A stretch of DNA of 64,000 nucleotides. Source: Croceimicrobium sp965228705 (GTDB lineage Bacteria > Bacteroidota > Bacteroidia > Flavobacteriales > Schleiferiaceae). This document shows positions 27,656-36,100 of the stretch, piece after piece; the stretch's first letter is position 1, and each line of letters starts with the position of its first letter. Both the position numbers and the translations under genes were made by a program. The notes beneath the pieces are model-generated. The model worked only from the letters and a program-made list of their open reading frames with translations, was not told the DNA's origin and made no database searches. The stretch spans positions 930,001 through 994,000 of the forward strand of contig NZ_OZ245832.1 in the NCBI RefSeq assembly GCF_965228705.1, read 5' to 3'.

Positions 27656-28012
27656 ATGGCGGCGAGTAAAGACCCGATTCCAAAAATTTGCATGTTTTGC
27701 CAAAATCTATTTGAGGCACGCAAATCCACAACCCAGTACTGTTCTACGAACTGTGCGAAAAAGGCTTACAAAGAGCGAAAGCGACAAGAGCGAAACCAGG
27801 CAGCTCAGAGAGAAAACCTGGAGAAACTTTCTGCACCAATCAAGACGCTTCAAAAGAGAGATTATATCAGTGTAGAGGAAGCAGCTATAATCCTGGGCGT
27901 ATCCCGATGGACGGTTCAAAGGGCGATTAAACAAGGCAAGCTTGAATCTGCCAAGCTCCTTGGCCGCCGAATCATTTCTCAGAAGTCGTTTAAAAAATTC
28001 TTTAAGTCATGA
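27656..28012 (+). CDS. Zinc-finger plus excisionase-like HTH protein, upstream of the integrase
   Basis: The N-terminus has four cysteines arranged as CMFC and CSTNC (residues about 13-35), a small zinc-ribbon-like module. A charged helix follows, then a MerR/excisionase-type winged HTH (YISVEEAAIILGVSRWTVQRA, about residues 69-118). Start at ATG 27656 is preferred; a GTG at 27632 would add 8 residues. Its last four bases overlap the integrase start, so it is probably the recombination directionality factor or a regulator of the integrase. That function is inferred from position and fold. Confidence 0.72.
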   Translation: MAASKDPIPKICMFCQNLFEARKSTTQYCSTNCAKKAYKERKRQERNQAAQRENLEKLSAPIKTLQKRDYISVEEAAIILGVSRWTVQRAIKQGKLESAKLLGRRIISQKSFKKFFKS

Positions 28013-29151
28013 TGAAAGTTACGCTTAGAAAAAGACCAAGGAATAATGGTAAGATCTCTCTATACCTGGATTACTACCCTCCTATTATTTCGCCGAAAAC
28101 CGGTAAATCCACCCGATTCGAATACCTGGAAATGTACCTCTACAACCCGCCACGTGATGAAGTGGAACGCAAGCACAACCGAGAGGTAGAAAGCATGGCC
28201 AGGGCCATTGCGGCAGAGCGGCAACTGGACCGGATTGCTGGCCGGTATGGATTGTCTCGTTCTTCTGAGTACGATGACTTTCTGGTATTCTACGAACAAC
28301 AAATGCGCAAGAAGAGTAAGGAAACCAGTAACCAAGGTGGATGGGCAGCTTCTTATAAGACCTTTAGCAAGTTTGTCAATGACCGATGCACCTTTGGTGA
28401 TCTGAAACCACAATTGATCAACGATTACAAAGATTATCTCCTAACCAAAGCGACCCGGATTCACTCACCCATGATGCGTATTTCAGAAAGCTCTGCTTAC
28501 AGTTACTACAATAAACTGCGGGCATGCGTTCGTGAAGCTACTGCATTGGGTTACGTCAAGCAAAACCCATTTGATCTTGTAAAAGGAATCTCTCAACCAG
28601 AGGTTTATAGAGAGTTTCTTACCAAGGAGGAGTTGATCCGTCTGGCCAATTCAGAAACCCGATCCGATGCTATGAAACGTAGTTGCCTCTTCTCCGCCCT
28701 CACTGGAATGCGAATGGGTGATATCATGAGTCTGACCTGGGAGAAAATCCAATACTCCGATGCCACCGGATACTTTGTTCGTTTTAATATGAATAAAACC
28801 AAAGCGGAAGAAACACTTCCGTTATCTGAGGAAGCCATACTCTTACTTGGTGAGCCCACCTTTCCCGAGGATAAGATCTTTGGAGACTACAACTTCAAAC
28901 TGCATTATAGCGAGCTCCAACGTTGGCTGCAAAAGTCTGGGATCACGAAAAAAATCACCTTCCACAATTTCCGACACACCTTCGCCACCTTACAGCTAGC
29001 GGAAGGAACCGATATCTATACGGTGTCCAAGCTTCTTGGCCATAAGAACATTCACACCACACAGATATACGGTAAGGTGATGGATAAAACGAAAACAGAG
29101 GCCATGAACAGAATCCATCTTGGACTTAAAACTGACAAGAATGACCAATAA
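28009..29151 (+). CDS. Tyrosine recombinase (integrase)
   Basis: A 380-residue site-specific recombinase with an N-terminal arm-binding and SAM-like core-binding region (residues 1-200), then the catalytic domain with the conserved residues visible in order: Arg in TGMRMGD, His-x-x-Arg in HNFRHTFA, His in LLGHKNIH and the nucleophilic Tyr in TTQIYGKV. All catalytic residues are present, so it may be active. It overlaps the upstream excisionase-like gene by 4 bp and lies close to the mnmE 3' end, its probable target. Confidence 0.92.
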   Translation: MMKVTLRKRPRNNGKISLYLDYYPPIISPKTGKSTRFEYLEMYLYNPPRDEVERKHNREVESMARAIAAERQLDRIAGRYGLSRSSEYDDFLVFYEQQMRKKSKETSNQGGWAASYKTFSKFVNDRCTFGDLKPQLINDYKDYLLTKATRIHSPMMRISESSAYSYYNKLRACVREATALGYVKQNPFDLVKGISQPEVYREFLTKEELIRLANSETRSDAMKRSCLFSALTGMRMGDIMSLTWEKIQYSDATGYFVRFNMNKTKAEETLPLSEEAILLLGEPTFPEDKIFGDYNFKLHYSELQRWLQKSGITKKITFHNFRHTFATLQLAEGTDIYTVSKLLGHKNIHTTQIYGKVMDKTKTEAMNRIHLGLKTDKNDQ

Positions 29152-29176
29152 ACTGCCAAAAATCACCTGTCATTTT

Positions 29177-29203
29177 GACCCGATTTTTCTGGGTTGCTTT
29201 TTT
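29177..29203 (+). terminator. Terminator after the integrase gene
   Basis: A short stem (GACCC / GGGTT including one G-T pair) with an AT-rich loop is followed by TGCTTTTTTG. It lies 25 bp after the integrase stop. The stem is short, so efficiency is uncertain. Confidence 0.45.
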
Positions 29204-29348
29204 GTACAAATTGTTACAAAAAAATATGCGATTGAGCATTTAACGGAAATCAAAGGAATGAGTATTACAATTTGATACACTACGTTCCACTGTTTTCCGT
29301 CTTTTGCGCAGGGTCCGGGGGTTCATTGTGGTGAAATTAGGTCCGATA

Positions 29349-29387
29349 AGAAAGTCAAGCCAACGATAAAAGTTGGCATGGCTTTCT
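29349..29387. repeat. 16-bp imperfect inverted repeat upstream of the HTH-DUF3987 genes
   Basis: AGAAAGTCAAGCCAAC and GTTGGCATGGCTTTCT form arms matching at 14 of 16 positions around a 7-nt spacer, within a 267-bp gap. In RNA it would fold as a strong hairpin beginning about 70 nt before the start at 29419, followed by the T-rich CTTTCTGTTTG. It may be an attenuator, a terminator, or a protein-binding site. The rest of the gap shows no gene. Confidence 0.5.
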
Positions 29388-29418
29388 GTTTGATGATCGA
29401 AAGAGAAAATGATACTCT

Positions 29419-29769
29419 ATGGATAAAACATTTTCTCATCTAGAAGCCTTTATCACCGACCTGGTGACCGAGGCCGTTCAAACAGCTTTACAACAACAGC
29501 AACTTCAACTCAAGAATCTACAAGTTGAGCAGGATCAACGAGAGGAAGTGCTGAACGCCGATCAGGCTGCCGCATACCTACATATTGCGAAGCAGACCCT
29601 CTATACTTTAACCAGTAAGCGGAAGATCCCTTTCTACAAGAATGGGAAGAAAATTCTTTTCAGACGTGGCGACCTGGACGATTGGCTAAACCGGGGAAAG
29701 CAAAATGAAATGACGCACTTCTCTAAGGAAGGCCGACTTTATACCCGAAATAATCCCCTCAAGAAATGA
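29419..29769 (+). CDS. Excisionase-family helix-turn-helix protein
   Basis: This 116-residue protein has a glutamine-rich N-terminal helix (residues 15-40) and an HTH_17/MerR-like domain (VLNADQAAAYLHIAKQTLYTLTSKRKIPFYKNGKKILF, in parts, at residues 45-92). Proteins of this type precede DUF3987 genes in many Bacteroidota integrative elements and probably act as regulators or accessory replication factors. It overlaps the DUF3987 gene by 4 bp. Confidence 0.82.
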   Translation: MDKTFSHLEAFITDLVTEAVQTALQQQQLQLKNLQVEQDQREEVLNADQAAAYLHIAKQTLYTLTSKRKIPFYKNGKKILFRRGDLDDWLNRGKQNEMTHFSKEGRLYTRNNPLKK

Positions 29770-31145
29770 AAGCGGCACAATACGACCTTTCCAGGGAGGA
29801 CAGTTTTTTCGTTCCTACTCCTGTCCAGCACATCGATGGGATGTTTGCTCCTGAAATATATAAGAACCTGCCTGCTTGCCTCTCTCAACTTCTGGAGATT
29901 GCTAATAACAGACAAGAACGGGATGTGCTGTTACTAGGTGCTATTACCGTGATTTCAGGGTGTCTACCTAACATCTATGGTATTTATGACAACAGGATGG
30001 TCTACCCTCACCTGTTCACCTTCGTGGACGCACCGGCTGGCGCAGGAAAAGGGATTTTAAACCACCTCCGATCTTTGGGTAAGGCCATTCATCGCGAACG
30101 AATTTCCAAAAGTCAGGACGAGATTAACCGCTACGAACAAAACAAAGCGGAGTTAAAAGCCAATAACCAGGATCTGTCCGAGCTTCCTCCACCACCGAAA
30201 CAAAAGCTGCTATTCATACCGGCGAACAACTCAGCCAGCTCCTTTATCAACACCCTTGCTGAAAATGATGAAATGGGGATCCTCTTTAGCACGGAAGCGG
30301 ATACCCTGGCCAATTCGCTCACCCAGGATTGGGGAAACTTTAGCGACATTTTACGTTGCGCATTTCATCATGAATCGGTAGAAATGCAACGTAGAACCAA
30401 TAAAGAATACCTTGTGGTTGAGGAACCGAGATTGAGTGCCCTACTCACTGGTACCAATGGTCAGTTTAAAAGGCTTATTCCCAATACGGAGAATGGACTC
30501 TTTAGTCGATTCATGTATTACACCATGCGTAGTGTCCCACAGTTCCGAAACGTCTTTGCACATAAAATGGACGTCCCGGGACAGCTTTTTGAGGACATGG
30601 GACAGCAATTGCTGGACTTATTTCAGTTTCTGGAAGTCCAGCAGGAAGGCATACAATGGAGGCTGGACAAACGAATGCAAGATCACTTTGTAAAGTTCTT
30701 CAGCCACTATACCAGGATCTACTACTCCGAAACAGGGGAACGTGTATTGGCCACCATACATCGCTCTGGACTTATTGCATTTAGGATTACAATGGTCTTA
30801 TCCTCTATCAGGTGGTTTATCGATAGTTCCAAAAGGGAAACCCCGGATGGCTTAGTCCATCCCAGGGACCTGGAAACGGCTATGCAAATCACCTTGCACA
30901 CCATTCAACATAGCCTGATCCACATGGCCGACATGCCTAAAAACCATGATCAATCTATGAAACATCGAAGAATGGAACAGTTCATTGAAAAACTACCCGT
31001 TGAGTTCACAAAGAATGAAGCCAACAAAGTGGGGAAATCACTGAAACTATCTTCTCCAACCATAACCCGATACCTGGTCCAGGGTCCCTTTGAGCGACTT
31101 GGACACGGACGATATCGCAAACTCTATAGGGACCAGAATGAGTAA
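29766..31145 (+). CDS. DUF3987 family ATPase of mobile elements
   Basis: At 459 residues it has a phosphate-binding loop (DAPAGAGKG near residue 91), a conserved region around the Walker B-like position (ILFSTEADTLANSL), and a C-terminal helical part. DUF3987 proteins are found in phages and integrative elements and are thought to be primase/helicase-like factors. It is coupled to the HTH gene upstream by an ATGA overlap. In typical elements a mobilisation gene follows; here it is an unrelated HTH protein. Confidence 0.82.
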   Translation: MKAAQYDLSREDSFFVPTPVQHIDGMFAPEIYKNLPACLSQLLEIANNRQERDVLLLGAITVISGCLPNIYGIYDNRMVYPHLFTFVDAPAGAGKGILNHLRSLGKAIHRERISKSQDEINRYEQNKAELKANNQDLSELPPPPKQKLLFIPANNSASSFINTLAENDEMGILFSTEADTLANSLTQDWGNFSDILRCAFHHESVEMQRRTNKEYLVVEEPRLSALLTGTNGQFKRLIPNTENGLFSRFMYYTMRSVPQFRNVFAHKMDVPGQLFEDMGQQLLDLFQFLEVQQEGIQWRLDKRMQDHFVKFFSHYTRIYYSETGERVLATIHRSGLIAFRITMVLSSIRWFIDSSKRETPDGLVHPRDLETAMQITLHTIQHSLIHMADMPKNHDQSMKHRRMEQFIEKLPVEFTKNEANKVGKSLKLSSPTITRYLVQGPFERLGHGRYRKLYRDQNE

Positions 31146-31154
31146 ATGAGTCAA

Positions 31155-31228
31155 TGATCTTTTGATCAAATGATCACTTCCAATCTGCCCCCTGAAATGC
31201 TCAAATCATCAAAAACTCAATTGATCAA
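31155..31228. repeat. Cluster of TGATC repeats upstream of the HTH gene at 31247
   Basis: Four copies of TGATC occur in 74 bp: 31155-31159, the palindrome TTTGATCAAA at 31161-31170, TGATCA at 31171-31176 and TTGATCAA at 31221-31228. The cluster resembles iterons or a multi-site operator and lies just upstream of an HTH protein that might bind it. Confidence 0.45.
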
Positions 31229-31246
31229 CCATTCAATTTTGATACT

Positions 31247-31960
31247 ATGAACCAAAAAGAACAAGCCCTACAACTCAGCAAACAAGGAAAATCTATTCGT
31301 GAAATCGCTTACCAACTTGGAATTGGAAAGAGCACAGTGGCTAGATGGCTTCAAGAGAAATCCAGGAAATCAACCGCCATTCAAACCAATAACGCAGACC
31401 CCTCTATTCAATTGGAAATGAGAAAAATGGAGCTCCAACATGAACTAGAGCTTAAAAAGCTAGCCCAACAAGAAAAGGAACTCGAAATGAAACGCAATCA
31501 GTCTATTTATCAAGACCGATCAAAAAGTATTGAGCTGCGAAAAATTCTTCTACCCATTCAAAAATGGGCGTTCCTTCAACTCAAACTAATGGACCGGTAC
31601 CCCGATGGGGCTATCCCATGTACTTATCAGGACATCTTAAACATGCAAGGTCAATTGTCCCGTTACGAAGAAACACTGTCCGACTATGTTCGCATTCATC
31701 AACTGGACGAATGGGACGATTGTCTGGACATTCTCAAGGAATTAATCGCTAAAACTGAAGAATGGTTGGGACAACTGGACCAAATGCGGGACAGCGCATC
31801 GCCTTTTAGTTCAGATTCAGATGAAAATTGGGACGATGCGGACGATTTTGAGGATTACGAGGAAGATTTCAACCAGGATTCAGACGAAAATCAGGATTGC
31901 TCCTATTCCTGGAAGGTGTTTGAGGCGGATTTGATGTATTTGGAGGAGATATTGGGGTAA
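31247..31960 (+). CDS. Helix-turn-helix protein with acidic C-terminus
   Basis: The N-terminus (residues 2-38) is a resolvase/Hin-type HTH (ALQLSKQGKSIREIAYQLGIGKSTVARWLQ). A long charged coiled coil follows (about residues 55-90), then a helical core and a highly acidic tail (residues 185-225, rich in Asp and Glu). I do not recognise a specific family; terminase small subunits and transposase-associated proteins share the HTH. It stands where mobilisation genes are often found. Binding to the adjacent TGATC cluster is a hypothesis. Confidence 0.65.
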   Translation: MNQKEQALQLSKQGKSIREIAYQLGIGKSTVARWLQEKSRKSTAIQTNNADPSIQLEMRKMELQHELELKKLAQQEKELEMKRNQSIYQDRSKSIELRKILLPIQKWAFLQLKLMDRYPDGAIPCTYQDILNMQGQLSRYEETLSDYVRIHQLDEWDDCLDILKELIAKTEEWLGQLDQMRDSASPFSSDSDENWDDADDFEDYEEDFNQDSDENQDCSYSWKVFEADLMYLEEILG

Positions 31961-31967
31961 TAATCAC

Positions 31968-32506
31968 CTATACCAACTGATATTCCAACCGTTCTTTCCA
32001 TTTTTTCCATTCCGGGAAGATGGTTTCTTGTAAATCATAGAAGGCTTTAGTGTGGTTATGCTCAATCAGATGGCATAGCTCATGTATGATAACATACTCA
32101 ATACAGCCTTTAGGAGCCTTTACAAGCTCCAGATTGAGGATAACCTTTCCTTTTGGTGTGCAACTACCCCACCTTGTGGGCATTTGACGAATCGAAAGCT
32201 CCGGAAAAGGAACAGAATACTTCTTGAACTTAGGAAAAGTCGTCTCCAAGATATTTTCAAAATGATGTTTGGCCTTTTCGCGAAACCATTTTCTGATAAC
32301 ACGCTCCCCATCTTTTTTTCCGTGGCACTGATTATTAACCTCCCTCGACAAAACTTTACTCCTTTTTCCGTGCCCAATTCAATCCGTAGACGATATTGTC
32401 TTCCCAGGTACAGGTGAGATTCCTCATTTACAAATTGCCTTGGTGATATGTGCGGGTGATAAGAGAGAAATTTATTCTGGTGCTTTTGAAACAGAATGGA
32501 AACCAT
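31968..32506 (-). pseudogene. YgjP/DUF45-type metallopeptidase, N-terminally truncated and split by a -1 frameshift
   Basis: Two overlapping minus-strand frames together encode the C-terminal two thirds of a YgjP-like protein. The first (from 32506) has the strand region YLGRQYRLRIELG; the second has RWGSC and the zinc motif HELCH with EHNHTKAFY. They meet at GGAAAAAAAGATGG, where the first frame reads GAA AAA AAG and the second continues in the -1 frame. About 60-70 N-terminal residues usual in the family are missing; a stop at 32543-32545 closes the frame. Homologues often accompany type I restriction systems. The alternative, programmed -1 slippage at A-AAA-AAG, is discussed in the findings. 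Confidence 0.75.
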
Positions 32507-32571
32507 TTTGAAGGGACATGAACTAATACAAGTTTTGCTGGGCTATCTTCGAACGGGATTGTTTCATAACC

Positions 32572-32583
32572 TGACAAAAGTCA
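32572..32583. promoter_or_regulatory. Candidate operator TGAC-N4-GTCA upstream of the metal-resistance block
   Basis: TGACAAAAGTCA is an inverted repeat located about 25 bp upstream of the -7 element of the HYC_CC_PP-type gene. It closely matches TGACAAATGTCA at 41169-41180, upstream of the second HYC_CC_PP-type gene. Confidence 0.5.
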
Positions 32584-32607
32584 TTTTATAGAGAGTACTC
32601 AGTTGGC

Positions 32608-32615
32608 TATATTTG
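32608..32615 (+). promoter_or_regulatory. -7 promoter element of the metal-resistance operon
   Basis: TATATTTG is a perfect Bacteroidota -7 element, 7 bp before the GTG start at 32623. No TTG is at the standard distance, which is common for promoters that need an activator. Confidence 0.5.
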
Positions 32616-32622
32616 CACTCAA

Positions 32623-33039
32623 GTGAAAAAAGCATTCTCCATATTCCTTGCTCTCCTGATGTTGGCATCCAACATTGGCATTGCCGCCAACACGCACTTC
32701 TGTGGTGGTGAAGCCGTGAAGCATACGCTCTCCTTGGGCCTTGAGCATTTGGATTGTGGTATGGATGAAGGTCCCAAAACCTGCTCTTCACAAAGTGGGC
32801 ATGACCAAATTAATGCAAAGCCCTGCTGTGACAATCAGCACGAACTCATCCAACTGGATGAGGATGTAACCCTGGTACAACCATCTTTAGAGCTGAATAA
32901 AACTTTCGTGGTTGCTTTCATCCACAGTTTTGTAGTTCAATTTTTCCCAATTAACGAGCGGGTTTCATTCTACCCCAATTATTCCTCTCCTCTGCTGAAA
33001 CAGAACGTTCAGGTACTGTTTCAATCCTTCCTGATTTAG
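32623..33039 (+). CDS. HYC_CC_PP-type exported cysteine protein
   Basis: A 138-residue protein with a signal peptide (residues 1-22), then an HFC motif (residues 25-27), several cysteines and a CC pair (about residue 67), and a C-terminus ending QSFLI. This matches the HYC_CC_PP-type family of Bacteroidota, which is usually encoded beside heavy-metal efflux genes and is presumed to bind metal in the periplasm. It starts with GTG at 32623. It is the first gene of the block leading to the CusA-like pump. Confidence 0.72.
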   Translation: MKKAFSIFLALLMLASNIGIAANTHFCGGEAVKHTLSLGLEHLDCGMDEGPKTCSSQSGHDQINAKPCCDNQHELIQLDEDVTLVQPSLELNKTFVVAFIHSFVVQFFPINERVSFYPNYSSPLLKQNVQVLFQSFLI

Positions 33040-33142
33040 AAAGTACAATACAACCGGATTTCTGCCCTGTCATGCATGGGGTGGATCAATAGGCTATTTA
33101 TGCCTTTGAACATCATTTAGTTCAATTAACATCCATAGTATT

Positions 33143-36100
33143 ATGCTTAATAAGACCATTAAATATTTTCTGGAGAACAAGTTAGTTACTTCGCTTCTCT
33201 TAGTAGGCCTCATCACTTGGGGTATTGTTACTGCACCCTTTGGCTGGGAAATCGGAGCCCTGCCCTCCGATCCCGTGCCCGTGGATGCAATCCCGGATAT
33301 AGGTGAAAACCAGCAGATCGTTTTCACCCAGTGGCCCGGCCGCTCTCCACAGGATATTGAAGACCAGATATCCTATCCTTTAACAACCTACCTCCTGGGT
33401 ATTCCAGGGGTAAAATCCATCCGCAGCACGTCCATCTTTGGGTTTTCCAGCATCTTCATCATTTTTGAAGAAGATGTGGAGTTTTATTGGAGCCGCTCCC
33501 GGATTTTGGAAAAACTCAACTCATTGCCAACCGATCTGCTCCCCGAGAGTGTACAACCTGCCCTGGGTCCTGATGCCACAGCCCTGGGCCAGGTGTATTG
33601 GTATACACTTGAAGGCCGGGATAAAGACGGTAATCCCACAGGAGGTTGGGACCTGCACGAAATCCGAACGGTACAGGATTTTTATGTAAAGTACGCTCTC
33701 AATGCGACCGCTGGTGTTTCGGAAGTGGCCTCCATCGGGGGTTTTGTGCAGGAGTACCAGATTGATGTAAACCCCGATGCACTGAAAGCCTATGACATAC
33801 CCCTGCATAAAGTAATGCAGGCCGTGCGTAAGTCCAATAAAGACGTGGGGGCCAAGACCATAGAGATCAACCAGGCGGAATATCTCGTGCGGGGCCTGGG
33901 CTATATCAAGAAACTGGAGGATATAGAAAAAGCCGTGGTAGCCGTTGAGGACAATGTGCCCATCCGGATAAAAGACATTGGGGTAGTAACATTGGGTCCG
34001 GCCACCAGAAGAGGCATGCTCGATAAGGATGGGGCCGAAGTAGTAGGTGGCGTGGTAGTGGCCCGCTATGGTTCCAATCCTTTACAGGTGATTAACAATG
34101 TGAAAGACAAAATCAAGGAGATTGCTCCCGGTCTGCCCAAGAAAGTTCTGGACAATGGAGTGGAAAGCCAGTTAACCATTGTTCCCTTTTACGACCGTTC
34201 CACCCTGATCCACGAAACCCTGGGAACATTAGAGGAGGCACTCTCCCTGGAGGTACTCATCACTATACTGGTAGTGATTGTTTCCGTATTTAACCTCAGA
34301 GCATCCCTGCTCATCTCCAGCTTGTTGCCTATATCGGTGCTCATGGTGTTTATAGCCATGCGATATTTTGGTGTAGATGCCAATATTGTGGCCCTATCCG
34401 GTATCGCCATTGCCATTGGTACTATGGTTGATCTTGGGGTCATACTCTCGGAAAATATCATCAAGCATGTTGATGAAGCTTCACCCGGAGATAAGTTGAT
34501 CGAAACCATTTATCGCGGCAGTGCTGAAGTGGCTACGGCCATTGTTACCGCGGTATCCACTACCATAGTAAGCTTTATCCCCGTTTTCACTATGCAAGCT
34601 GCTGAGGGAAAACTTTTTGGACCGCTGGCTTTCACTAAGACTTTTGCCCTCATAGCAGCTCTGATAGTATCGCTGCTCATCCTCCCCACATTAGCCCATT
34701 GGTTTTTTGGAATCAGAGTTAAGCGCGAAAAAACGGCCCGTTTACTCAATGCAAGCCTAATACTTGTAGGGCTGATAGTGGCTATCTTCCAGGTGTTGTG
34801 GGCCGGAATAGCCCTCATGGCTTTTGGCGCAGCATGGTTTGTAAAACGGTACAGCCCCAAACAAAACTGGTTTACCAGGAACATGAGTGTCATCGTGGTA
34901 GTGCTGGTGGTCACCTGGCTGCTCGGGAAGTATTGGTTACCCCTTGGAGCTCAAAAAAGCTTATTCCTCAACTTCGTTTTCGTAGGCATATTAGTTAGTC
35001 TCATTCTTGGAAGTTTCGCTTTGCTGCAGCGCTATTATGAGTCCATTCTCAAGTGGTGCCTTGATAACAAGGCCAAGTTTCTGGCCATACCCACCGCTCT
35101 CATTCTGCTGGGGGTAATTATCTGGATGGGCTTTAACTCTGTGTTTGGCTTTGTGGCCAGGGGCTTTGATGCCGTGGGCGTGGAAATTCGCACCACCAGC
35201 GTTTGGAGCGGATTAACACATACCTTCCCAGGCGTAGGTAAGGAGTTTATGCCCTCACTTGATGAAGGCAGCTTTCTTTTGATGCCCACCTCCATGCCAC
35301 ACTCAGGTATTGAGTTCAATAAAAAGGTAGTGGGCCAATTGGATATGTTGTTGACCAATATCCCGGAGGTGGATCTTACCGTAGGTAAACTGGGCCGGGT
35401 AGAATCTGCACTGGATCCAGCACCTATTTCCATGTATGAAAACATTATCAACTACAAGCCTGAATACATGGTAAATGAAAAAGGCTTTCGCCAACGCTAT
35501 AAGGTGGATGATGAAGACCGGTTCATTCTGAACAGTGGTGATACCCTTAGCAATACTCAGGCCCTGGAAGCAGGTATTGACCAGGAGCAGCTTATTGCTG
35601 ATGATGGTGGTCAATTCTTCAGAAACTGGCGGGAGCATATTCATTCACCGGACGACATTTGGGATGAAATAGTGAAGGTGACTAAAATACCGGGCGTGAC
35701 CTCGGCCCCCAAGCTGCAGCCTATTGAAACACGCCTGGTGATGCTACAAACCGGTATGCGGGCACCAATGGGAATTAAAGTATATGGACCCGATCTGAAG
35801 ACCATTGAAAACTTCGGGATGAAATTGGAGGAAATATTAAAAAATGTACCCTCAGTGAAAGCAGAGGCCGTTTTTGCGGATCGGATTGTAGGAAAGCCTT
35901 ACGTTCACCTCAATATCGACCGCGATGAAATTTCGCGATACGGACTGAATGTAGAAGACGTTCAGCAGACTATTGAGACCGCGATTGGTGGTATGAAAAT
36001 CACCTCCACGGTGGAAGGTAGGGAGCGCTTTCCCGTAAGGGTGAGATATCCCCGTGAATTACGAGATGACCCTGAAGCCCTTAGTGATATACTTCTACCC

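Noticed and set aside
29152..32506. Relaxase or mobilisation genes (MobA/MobB/MobC)
   Set aside because: No relaxase motif or Mob-like sequence was seen; the HTH gene at 31247 has a different architecture.
34510..34914. 134-codon minus-strand frame inside cusA
   Set aside because: It is antisense to the membrane helices of the RND pump, with threonine- and isoleucine-rich low-complexity composition expected from a shadow frame.
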